Assembly: GCA_043101835.1 (NCBI GenBank)
Contig: JBICHM010000140.1
Coordinates: 1 to 12,187, forward strand
DNA: 12,187 nt
Source of the DNA: JBICHM01 sp043101835
GTDB lineage: Bacteria > Planctomycetota > Phycisphaerae > Phycisphaerales > UBA1924
Direction of reading: 5' to 3'
Part shown: positions 1 to 6,595 of the stretch, one piece after another
Layout of the letters: every line of letters begins with the position of its first letter
Position numbering within the stretch: the first letter of the stretch is position 1
Program-made: the position numbers and the translations under genes
Notes under the pieces: model-generated
What the model was told of the DNA's origin: nothing
Databases searched by the model: none
The model's input: the letters and a program-made list of their open reading frames with translations, nothing else

Positions 1-6
1 AGCGGA

Positions 7-37
7 ACGGGTTGGCGCGTCGCCGGTATCGACCCGT
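7..37. other. Small imperfect hairpin at the left edge
   Basis: ACGGGT at 7-12 is complementary to ACCCGT at 32-37, and inside it GGCG (14-17) can pair with CGCC (21-24). It could be the tail of a terminator for a gene left of the window, but there is no T-run and the context is cut off. Confidence 0.2.
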
Positions 38-70
38 CCCGCTCGCGACTCCACGGGGTGGGGAGCGTGC

Positions 71-76
71 TAGGCT
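71..76 (+). promoter_or_regulatory. Candidate -10 box TAGGCT for a leaderless mRNA
   Basis: TAGGCT ends 7 bases before the ATG at 84, the distance at which transcription would begin on or next to the start codon. No clear -35 hexamer is seen 16-18 bases upstream. The AGG inside the box could instead serve as a weak ribosome binding site 9 bases from ATG. The same arrangement precedes rseP. Confidence 0.4.
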
Positions 77-83
77 TGCCACC

Positions 84-1346
84 ATGCCGCCTGACGACGC
101 CCTGCACATCGAGATCCCCGAGACGCGACGCGCCGAGCACCGGCGCTGGCTCAGCGAACTGACGAGCCTGCCGACCGCCGCGGGGCGCGAGGGGCGCGTC
201 GTCGAATGGGTCGAAGCATGGATCCGCGCGCGCGCCGGGCTGCGCCTCCAGCGCGACGATGCGGGGAACATGACGATCCGGTTCGAGTCCGGCGCGCAGG
301 CCGGCGGGGCGCCGATCTACTTCACCGCGCACCTCGATCATCCCGCCTTCGTGGTCGAGGGCGCTGTCGGGCCGCACGCGCTCGAGTGCTCCTTCCGGGG
401 CGGCGTGATGGCGTGTTACTTCAAGCACGCTCGCGTGCGCGTCCACCTGCGCGACGGACGCTCGCTCGGGGCGACGGTCGTCGAGCACGAGCCCGCCGCG
501 CCGCCGGCGCGCATCTTTCCGCGCTGCCTGCTCGAACTCGATGACGACGCGACGACCGACGCCGTCGCGATCGGCGATGTCGCGACCTGGGACCTCCCGG
601 CGACGCGCATCGAGGCCGATCAGGTGCTCGCGCCGGCGTGCGACGACTTGGCCGCGCTCGCCGCGGCGCTCGCAGCGCTCGACATCCTCCTCGACGACCC
701 CGCGCCGAAGCCCGATGTGCGCGTCCTGCTGACCGTCGCCGAGGAAGTTGGCTTCATCGGCGCCATCGCGGCGTGCCGGCTGGGGACGATCCCGAACGAT
801 GCGCGAATCATCGCCCTCGAGAACTCGCGCTCGATGGCCGACAGCCCCATCGGCGCCGGCCCCATCGTGCGTGTCGGCGATCGGCTCAGCACCTTCAGCC
901 CGACCCTGACCGGCGCCATCGCGAAAGTCGCCCAGCGCCTCGGCGGCGTGCCGGAGAAGAAGGTCGGCGACCCCTCCGTCGCGCCCGAGCCGGCCTTCCA
1001 GTGGCAGCGCAAGCTCATGCCCGGCGGCGCGTGCGAGGCAACGGCGTACAGCGCCTACGGCCACGACGCGACCTGCGTCTGCCTGCCCCTGGGCAACTAC
1101 CACAACATGGGCGACCTTGATCGCGTGCAGGAAGAGGCGAAGTCAAAGGGCGATGCGGGCGCCATCGACGCGCCGATCGCTCCGGAGCGCATCAGCCTGC
1201 GCGATTACGAAGGCCTCGTGACGCTGCTGGTCGGCTGCGGGCGGGCGCTCGAAGGCGCCGAGCCGCTGGTCGATCGCATGGAGAAGCTCTACGCGGAGCG
1301 CTCGTTCGTGCTCGGGATCGCGGCGATGGAGGAAGGATCACGATGA
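84..1346 (+). CDS. M42-like metallopeptidase (deblocking aminopeptidase family)
   Basis: A 420-residue cytosolic zinc-type exopeptidase of the M42/M20 clan, expected to trim N-terminal residues from peptides. No signal peptide is seen. Candidate metal ligands occur in family order: H83 and D85 in TAHLDH, D187/D188 in ACDDL, E220-E221 in TVAEEVGFIGA, E246 in ALENS and H340 in GNYHNMG. The fourth position is usually Asp in M42 enzymes, so Glu there is a mild departure. GGACEATAY (314-322) stands where M42 enzymes have GGTDA. The ATG at 84 is preferred to a TTG at 12 in the same frame because residues between them look like translated spacer and a promoter-like TAGGCT lies 7 bases before 84. The stop overlaps the next start as ATGA, so the two genes are translationally coupled. 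Family assignment is firm; substrate is unknown. Confidence 0.87.
   Translation: MPPDDALHIEIPETRRAEHRRWLSELTSLPTAAGREGRVVEWVEAWIRARAGLRLQRDDAGNMTIRFESGAQAGGAPIYFTAHLDHPAFVVEGAVGPHALECSFRGGVMACYFKHARVRVHLRDGRSLGATVVEHEPAAPPARIFPRCLLELDDDATTDAVAIGDVATWDLPATRIEADQVLAPACDDLAALAAALAALDILLDDPAPKPDVRVLLTVAEEVGFIGAIAACRLGTIPNDARIIALENSRSMADSPIGAGPIVRVGDRLSTFSPTLTGAIAKVAQRLGGVPEKKVGDPSVAPEPAFQWQRKLMPGGACEATAYSAYGHDATCVCLPLGNYHNMGDLDRVQEEAKSKGDAGAIDAPIAPERISLRDYEGLVTLLVGCGRALEGAEPLVDRMEKLYAERSFVLGIAAMEEGSR
1328..1336 (+). promoter_or_regulatory. Strong ribosome binding site of the SDR gene
   Basis: GGAGGAAGG lies inside the 3' end of the peptidase gene, 6 bases before the SDR ATG. It is the clearest Shine-Dalgarno sequence in the window and fixes the SDR start. 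Confidence 0.8.
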
Positions 1347-2125
1347 GCAACGGGAAGGCGCTGGACGGGCGCTGCGCGATCGTCACCGGCGCGAGCGCGG
1401 GCATCGGGGAGGCGATTGCAATCGACCTCGCCCAGCAGGGCGCGGGCGTCGTCATCAACGCGCGTCGGGCCGAGCGGCTCGACGAGCTCGCGGCCCACAT
1501 CCGCACCTTCGGCGGACGCGTCGAGACCGGCGCCGGCGACGCCGCCGAATGGAGCACGATCGATGCGCTCTTCGACGCAGCCGAGCGCATCCGGAAGGGC
1601 GGCGCCGACATCGTCGTCGCCAACGCCGGGCGCGGGCTCGGCGGCAGCGTGCTGACCAGCGATGAAGAGCAGTGGGAAGAGGTCGTCCGCATCAACCTCG
1701 TCGGCTGTGCACGCCTCGTGCGCCGCGCCGGCGAGCGGCTGATCCCGATGGCGCCCGAAGGCGAGCCGTGCGGGACACCGCGCGACATCGTCGTGCTCGG
1801 CAGCAATGTGGGGCGCCATGTGTCGCCCTTCTCGAGCCTGTACGGCGCCACGAAGTTCGGCGTGAACAGCCTCGCCGAAGCCGCGCGGCGCGAAATGGGC
1901 CCCCGCGGCGTGCGCGTCACCTGCATCGAGCCGGGCGTCGTGCGCAGCGAGTTCCAGCAGGTCGCTGGCTACAGCGCCGAACTCGTCGGCGACTTCGAGC
2001 GCAAGTTCGGCCCCCTGCTCGACCCGCCGGATGTCGCGCGCACCGTCACCTTCATCGTCAGTCAGCCGGCGCATGTGCATGTGAACGATGTGGTGATCCG
2101 CGCGACCCGCCAGGATTATCCGTGA
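1343..2125 (+). CDS. Short-chain dehydrogenase/reductase (classical SDR)
   Basis: A 260-residue NAD(P)-dependent oxidoreductase with a Rossmann fold, the normal length for classical SDRs. The cofactor motif TGASAGIG is at 15-22, NAG at 94-96, and the catalytic tetrad is N118, S154, Y167 and K171 (YGATK), with Ser exactly 13 residues before Tyr as usual. NARR at 39-42, after the second strand, suggests NADP(H) preference. PGVV at 197-200 is the conserved loop after the sixth strand. The end HVHVNDVVIRATRQ matches the YdfG-like group of SDRs acting on hydroxy acids or small alcohols, but the substrate cannot be read from sequence. The start is well supported: GGAGGAAGG at 1328-1336 is a strong ribosome binding site 6 bases before ATG. 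It overlaps the peptidase stop (ATGA), so both share one transcript. Confidence 0.93.
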   Translation: MSNGKALDGRCAIVTGASAGIGEAIAIDLAQQGAGVVINARRAERLDELAAHIRTFGGRVETGAGDAAEWSTIDALFDAAERIRKGGADIVVANAGRGLGGSVLTSDEEQWEEVVRINLVGCARLVRRAGERLIPMAPEGEPCGTPRDIVVLGSNVGRHVSPFSSLYGATKFGVNSLAEAARREMGPRGVRVTCIEPGVVRSEFQQVAGYSAELVGDFERKFGPLLDPPDVARTVTFIVSQPAHVHVNDVVIRATRQDYP

Positions 2126-2131
2126 GGGGGA

Positions 2132-2214
2132 AGAGACGAGAGACGAAGAGACGGAGTGAGGAGTCGAGACAGCGATCGCTGTTTAGCACTTCGTCTCTTC
2201 GTCTCTCCGTCTCT
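2132..2214. repeat. Nested inverted repeat between convergent genes, possible bidirectional terminator
   Basis: Arms 2132-2158 and 2187-2214 pair over 27 positions with one G-T wobble (2154/2191) and one bulged base (2208). The 28-base loop contains a perfect 14-base palindrome, ACAGCGATCGCTGT, at 2169-2182. The structure starts 6 bases after the SDR stop and its right arm codes the last residues of the minus-strand hydrolase, whose stop codon (2183-2185) lies in the loop. Neither side has a T-run, so if it ends transcription it does so without the classical U tract. Confidence 0.75.
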
Positions 2215-3157
2215 GCGTCTCTCGCGCCAGCCCGCGCAGAAACCCTCCCACCGCCCGCTCGCTCGCTTGCGCGAAGTCCGGGTCCGACCACAGATCATTG
2301 TGCCCCGCGCCCTCGACGATCTCGAGGCGCCCATTCGGCGCGGCTTTCGCGATGGCTTCGCCATCCTCGAGCGGGCTGATGGCGTCCTGCGAGCCGTGGA
2401 GGACGAGCAACGGCACGCCGATGCGCGACGCGTGCGCGGCCCGGTCGAAGCCTCGCCATGTGAAGCCCGCCCCGACGCGCAGGCCCAGCCACCAGTAGCC
2501 CAGCGGCGCCTGCACGCGATGCGGCATGCCGGCCATGCGGAGCACATTCACCGCCGGCGTCTTTGGCAGCCGGTAGGGCGACTCGGCGACGACGCCCACG
2601 ATGCGCGCATCACCCGCGCGCTGGGCCGCGAGCACCACGCTGACGCCCGCGCCGAGCGATGCGCCGAAGAGCACGACGCGCTCGTCTGCAGTGGAGGCGC
2701 GATCGAGCAGCTCGCCGAGCGCCTCGTGCTCGTTCCACCCGAGGCGACAGACGCCGGGCGCCTCGCCCTCGCCGGGGGGGTCCCACAAGAGCAGGCGCCG
2801 GCAGCGCGGCGCGAGTCGCTCGGCGCGCTGCAGCATGCCGAGGCGCGAGTCGCCCCAGCCGGGGGTCAGGACGAGCGTGGGGCCGTCGGCGTCGAGGCCG
2901 GCGATGTCCCAGACGGGCAGTTCGAGTCCCGCGAAGACGCCGCGCTCGACGCGAAGGGACCACGCTTCGAAGGCAAGCGGACGATCGAGTTCGGAGGGGT
3001 CTGACGGCCGCCCCTTGGCGAGCGCCCACGCGGCGGTGCGGCGCGGCGGGTGGCGCAGCCGGCGCACGACGAGCCACGTCGACGTCCAGATCGCGATCAC
3101 CAGCCCGATCGCGAGCAGCGGGAGCAGACCGACGATCGACTCGACCACGCGCGCCAT
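2183..3157 (-). CDS. Membrane-anchored alpha/beta hydrolase
   Basis: A 324-residue alpha/beta-hydrolase fold protein, probably a serine esterase or lipase-like enzyme. One N-terminal membrane segment (about residues 7-32) is followed by RRLRHPPRR, so it should be anchored with the basic end in the cytoplasm. The nucleophile elbow is GASLG (165-169, Ser167); Asp258 in HGSQDAISP and His286 in GAGHND complete the triad. TPGWGDSR (98-105) probably forms the oxyanion region. Translation begins at an ATG sharing one base with the rseP stop (TGATG), so it is the coupled last gene of the rne-dxr-rseP cluster. The final 12 residues, ETQRRRDEETKC, are coded by the octamer repeat and are probably a late addition to a protein that once ended near residue 312. 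The reading frame stays open far upstream, antisense to rseP, but that part is not coding. Substrate unknown. Confidence 0.88.
   Translation of the reverse strand: MARVVESIVGLLPLLAIGLVIAIWTSTWLVVRRLRHPPRRTAAWALAKGRPSDPSELDRPLAFEAWSLRVERGVFAGLELPVWDIAGLDADGPTLVLTPGWGDSRLGMLQRAERLAPRCRRLLLWDPPGEGEAPGVCRLGWNEHEALGELLDRASTADERVVLFGASLGAGVSVVLAAQRAGDARIVGVVAESPYRLPKTPAVNVLRMAGMPHRVQAPLGYWWLGLRVGAGFTWRGFDRAAHASRIGVPLLVLHGSQDAISPLEDGEAIAKAAPNGRLEIVEGAGHNDLWSDPDFAQASERAVGGFLRGLARETQRRRDEETKC
2190..2221. repeat. Four tandem 8-base units, consensus TNCGTCTC
   Basis: The units are TTCGTCTC (2190-2197), TTCGTCTC (2198-2205), TCCGTCTC (2206-2213) and TGCGTCTC (2214-2221). The opposite arm at 2133-2155 has three units in the reverse sense: GAGACGA (one base short), GAGACGAA and GAGACGGA. 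The array is much less GC-rich and far more repetitive than its surroundings. Confidence 0.8.
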
Positions 3158-5256
3158 CAGGCGCCGAGCAGATTCTTGATGTCGTTGAAGGTCACCACCA
3201 GGAAGAACCCGGCGATCACGCACAGGCCCAGCAGCGCCGCGATGTTCTGCACCGCCACGCTCACCGGCTTGCCGGTGATCCCCTCGATCGTCAGGTACAC
3301 CATGTGCCCGCCGTCGACGATGGGCAGCGGCAGGAAGTTGATGACGGCGAGATTCGCGCTGATCACGGCGAGAAAGAAGAGCAGGCTGATGAAGCCGTCC
3401 TGCGCGATGCGCGTGCCGACGTGCGCGATGCCGACGGGGCCGCTGAACTGCTCGATCTCCACGCTGCCCTGGAAGAAACGCAGCAGCGTGAGGTAGGTCA
3501 GGCGGATGATGCGGTTCGTCTCGTGCACACCCATGCCCAGCGCGGCGATCGGGCCCTCGGCCTTCTGCAGTGTCGTGACCGGCCGGAAGAAGAGCGGGTC
3601 GACCGGGTTGATCCAGCCGAGGTCGTGCAGCGCGCGGACATCGTCGTGGGCGAGCGTCAGCGCGACGGTTTCGGTGTCCGTGCCGCCGGCGAGCGGCAGG
3701 CGCACGGTCAGGACCACGCTCGCGCCGGAGTCGGCGGCGAGGGCGTCGGCCGTCGCGCGGCGCAGCGCGTCGCGCAGGTCGGCGAAGGTCGCGATCGCCT
3801 GTCCGTCGACCGCCTCGATGCGCGTGCCCGGGGGAAGGTCGAGCGATGCGCCCGGCCAGGGGTCGCGCTCCTCGCCGGAGGCGTCCGTCGCCGGGGCGAT
3901 GCGCGTGACGACGGCGGGCGCGCCGGTCGAATCGAGTTCGACGCCCAGCATGCCCTGATCGCTGACGCCGAGCGTCGTCTCGAAGCGCTCGGCGTCGCGG
4001 AGGATCGCCAGCGACGCCTCGCCCGAGCGCACGCCGTAGAGCGTGCGCAGTGCGCCCGGCAGGTCGGGCCATTCGAGCGACTCGACTCGCACGAGCACAT
4101 CGCCCGGGCGCATCACTTCGAGCGCGGCGGGGCGCGTCACGCGCTGCACGAGCATGGGCGGCATCAGCCCGGCCAGGTGCGGGGCGCGCATCGGCGACTT
4201 CGACTGCGGCACGATCGCGCCGGCCGTCTGCAGCTCCGGGCGGGGCTGGACGGTGCGTTCGATGCGCTCGCCGGCAGGGGTCTCGAAGACCACCGTCACC
4301 GGGGCGCCGCCGGAGGCGGCAACCGCGCGATCGAGGTCGCGCCAGGTCGAGGCGGGCGCGCCGCCCGCTTCGACGATCGTCATCCCGCTCCACACGCCCT
4401 CGAGCCCGGCCCTGACCATCTCCGCGCGCGCGAGGTCCTCATCGCCGGGCAGGAACTCCGCGACCGTGCCCGAGAGGCCGGGCGCGACGCCGATCTGCAC
4501 ACCCGGGCCGGTGGTCGACTTCTCGGGTCGAAGGACGAAGGTCAGCGTGCCGTCGACGCCCTCGCGCCGGATGGTGAATCGACGCGGCTCGCCGGGCACC
4601 GCGGTGGCCGCGGCGATCTGGAGATCCGCGAAGGTGTGCGCCGGCTTGCCGTCGATCGAGACGACCTCGTCGCCCGGACGGAGCCCGGGGGCGCCGGCGA
4701 GCGATGCGGAGGCGTCGATCGGCTGCGCGAGGGCCGCGGGCGAACCCGACGCCACCTCGCCGACGATCGGCGCCGGCGCGATCCGCCCGTGCATGAAGAC
4801 GGCGATGAAGAGCGCCGCGGCCACGAGGATGTTCATCACCACGCCCGCGCTGATGATCACCATCCGCTTCCAGACCTTCTGGCTGGTGAAGGAGTCCGGG
4901 GCGTTGCTGATCGCGGCGGGGTTGGAGTCGTCCTGCCCGAGCATCCGCACATAGCCGCCCAGCGGGAACCAGTTCAGGCGGTACTCGGTGTCGCTGACGC
5001 CCTCGAGGTGGTCGCGCATCGGGTGCTTGCCGGCCTCGCGCATGCGGCGCTCGTACTCGCCGATGGTCGAGCCCATCCGCACGCTGATGCCCTTGCGGTA
5101 CGAGACGATCGCCGGGCCGAAGCCGATGGCGAAATCGTGCACGCGAACCTTCGCCCACTTCGCGGCGAGAAAGTGCCCGAGTTCGTGGACGAGGATCAGC
5201 GAGCCGAAGCCGATGATCACCAGCAGCAGATTCGCAGCGGTCGAGAGTTCCAGCAT
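3157..5256 (-). CDS. rseP: Site-2 intramembrane metalloprotease, RseP/M50 family
   Basis: A 699-residue zinc protease of the inner membrane that cuts transmembrane segments such as anti-sigma factors or leftover signal peptides. HELGH (24-28) holds two zinc ligands in the first membrane helix; the third is D648 in PLPIVDGGH. FPLGGYVRMLG (97-107) is the conserved membrane-embedded loop. Membrane segments lie near 8-30, 136-157, 622-645 and 672-692. E. coli RseP is about 450 residues; the excess lies between the second and third helices, where about four PDZ-like units can be made out (roughly 160-245, 260-340, 365-430 and 436-540), the clearest containing GLRPGDEVVSIDG (191-203). There is also an extra segment of about 28 residues at 60-90, between the first helix and the loop. 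The gene is 36 bases after dxr and overlaps the hydrolase start by one base. Family call is secure; domain limits are estimates. Confidence 0.94.
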   Translation of the reverse strand: MLELSTAANLLLVIIGFGSLILVHELGHFLAAKWAKVRVHDFAIGFGPAIVSYRKGISVRMGSTIGEYERRMREAGKHPMRDHLEGVSDTEYRLNWFPLGGYVRMLGQDDSNPAAISNAPDSFTSQKVWKRMVIISAGVVMNILVAAALFIAVFMHGRIAPAPIVGEVASGSPAALAQPIDASASLAGAPGLRPGDEVVSIDGKPAHTFADLQIAAATAVPGEPRRFTIRREGVDGTLTFVLRPEKSTTGPGVQIGVAPGLSGTVAEFLPGDEDLARAEMVRAGLEGVWSGMTIVEAGGAPASTWRDLDRAVAASGGAPVTVVFETPAGERIERTVQPRPELQTAGAIVPQSKSPMRAPHLAGLMPPMLVQRVTRPAALEVMRPGDVLVRVESLEWPDLPGALRTLYGVRSGEASLAILRDAERFETTLGVSDQGMLGVELDSTGAPAVVTRIAPATDASGEERDPWPGASLDLPPGTRIEAVDGQAIATFADLRDALRRATADALAADSGASVVLTVRLPLAGGTDTETVALTLAHDDVRALHDLGWINPVDPLFFRPVTTLQKAEGPIAALGMGVHETNRIIRLTYLTLLRFFQGSVEIEQFSGPVGIAHVGTRIAQDGFISLLFFLAVISANLAVINFLPLPIVDGGHMVYLTIEGITGKPVSVAVQNIAALLGLCVIAGFFLVVTFNDIKNLLGA

Positions 5257-5263
5257 GCCGGCA

Positions 5264-5269
5264 ATCCTA
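5264..5269 (-). promoter_or_regulatory. Candidate -10 box TAGGAT for an internal leaderless promoter of rseP
   Basis: On the minus strand TAGGAT is followed by TGCCGGC (7 bases) and the rseP ATG at 5256. It lies in the 36-base dxr-rseP gap. No -35 hexamer is evident. AGGA within it is also a possible ribosome binding site 8 bases from ATG, so promoter and translation roles cannot be separated by eye. Confidence 0.35.
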
Positions 5270-5292
5270 GGGAGGGCAGGAGTCAGGCGGGG

Positions 5293-6573
5293 CTATCGGC
5301 CCTTCGAGGCCGGTGCATGAGACGCCCGGGCGCGACCCGCGCCCAGCTGCGCCGCGACGATGGCCCGCGCCGCGCGATCGGCCTCCATCGCCTCGGCGAG
5401 CGAACCGACCGGCCCGCGCGGACGGGCGCCGGCGAGCTCGCGCAGCGCCGCAGCGCCGAGCTCGACGATGCGCCCGAAGGGGATCCGTCCGGCGAGGAAC
5501 GCCTCGACGGCAGCCTCGTTGGCGCCGTTGAGCGCCGCGCCGGCCACGCCGCCGAGGCGGATGACCTCGCGCGCGAGCGCGACCGCCGGGAACCGCTCCT
5601 CGTCGGCTTCCTCGAAGGGCAGCGCCCCGAGCGCCGCCAGATCGGGCGCGGGCGCGAGCCCCGGCCAGCGCGCCGGCCAAGTGAGGGCGTGCTGAATCGG
5701 CGTGCGCATGTCCGGCGCGCCGAGCTGCGCGACGACCGAGCCGTCGGCGTACTCGACGAGCGCGTGCACGATCGAGCCGGGATGCACGAGCACACCGATG
5801 CGCTCGGCCTCCAGCCCGAAGAGCCAGTGCGCCTCGATGACCTCGAGCGCCTTGTTCATCAGCGAGGCCGAGTCGACCGTCACCTTCGGGCCCATGCTCC
5901 AGGTCGGGTGGTCGAGCGCCTGCTCGGGCGTCGCGGCGCGCATGGCGTCGAGCGCCGTCTCGCGGAAGGGTCCGCCGCTGGCGGTCAGCACCAGGCGGCG
6001 CACCTCCGGCCCGAGCGCACAGGGCGGGCACACCGAGCCGGCGAGGCACTGCCACGCCGCGGAATGCTCGCTGTCAACCGGCAGAAGGCGGGCGCCGGTG
6101 TGCCGGGCGGCGTCGACGACGAGCGAGCCCGCCGCGACGAGCGTCTCCTTGTTCGCCAGCGCCACATCCCGCCCGAGTTCGAGGGCCGCGAGCGTGGCGG
6201 GCAGACCCGCCGCGCCCACCATCGCGCCGACGACGATGTCCGCCTCCACCTCGCGCACGAGGCGCTCGGCCCCATCCGGCCCGGTGCGGAGGCGCGATCC
6301 CGGGGGCGGCTGCGCGTCGCCGGGCTCGCGTGCGATCGCCAGATCGCGCACGCCGAGGCGCCCGGCCATCTCGAAGAGCGTCCGCGCTTTGCGCCCCGCC
6401 GCGAGGCCGACGATCTCCAGCGGCGCCGCGCGCCCTTCGGCACGCGCCAACGCCGCGAGATGCGCAACGACCTCCACCGTCTGGCGCCCGATCGACCCTG
6501 TTGCGCCCAGCAGCAGCACCCGACGCGTGGGTGCGTCGGCGGCGCGGGCCGGGCTGCCGGGTGCGGAGGTCAT
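5293..6573 (-). CDS. dxr: 1-deoxy-D-xylulose 5-phosphate reductoisomerase
   Basis: A 426-residue cytosolic enzyme converting 1-deoxy-D-xylulose 5-phosphate to 2-C-methyl-D-erythritol 4-phosphate with NADPH and a divalent metal, the committed step of the MEP isoprenoid pathway. The NADPH motif GATGSIG is at 23-29 and ANKETLVAAG at 140-149. Metal ligands D167, E169 and E244 and substrate residues S168, S199, H222, S235, N240 and K241 are all present, at constant offsets from E. coli Dxr as I recall its numbering. HPGSIVHALVEYADGS (264-279) and ALNGANEAAVEAFL (347-360) are further family blocks. Length is near normal, with about 15 extra N-terminal residues and an Ala/Arg-rich end. The gene starts 22 bases after the RNase stop with no clear ribosome binding site, so it probably depends on translation of the gene before it. 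No substitution suggests loss of function. Confidence 0.96.
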   Translation of the reverse strand: MTSAPGSPARAADAPTRRVLLLGATGSIGRQTVEVVAHLAALARAEGRAAPLEIVGLAAGRKARTLFEMAGRLGVRDLAIAREPGDAQPPPGSRLRTGPDGAERLVREVEADIVVGAMVGAAGLPATLAALELGRDVALANKETLVAAGSLVVDAARHTGARLLPVDSEHSAAWQCLAGSVCPPCALGPEVRRLVLTASGGPFRETALDAMRAATPEQALDHPTWSMGPKVTVDSASLMNKALEVIEAHWLFGLEAERIGVLVHPGSIVHALVEYADGSVVAQLGAPDMRTPIQHALTWPARWPGLAPAPDLAALGALPFEEADEERFPAVALAREVIRLGGVAGAALNGANEAAVEAFLAGRIPFGRIVELGAAALRELAGARPRGPVGSLAEAMEADRAARAIVAAQLGAGRARASHAPASKGR

Positions 6574-6595
6574 GAGCGCGCGGGGGTGGTCCCGA

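Noticed and set aside
12..83. TTG start at 12 giving 24 more residues to the peptidase
   Set aside because: The added residues are Arg/Pro-rich, there is no ribosome binding site, and the ATG at 84 suits the family start and the TAGGCT box.
3158..4393. Upstream extension of the hydrolase frame on the minus strand
   Set aside because: It overlaps rseP in another frame and is Arg-rich nonsense; the hydrolase starts at the ATG at 3157 coupled to the rseP stop.
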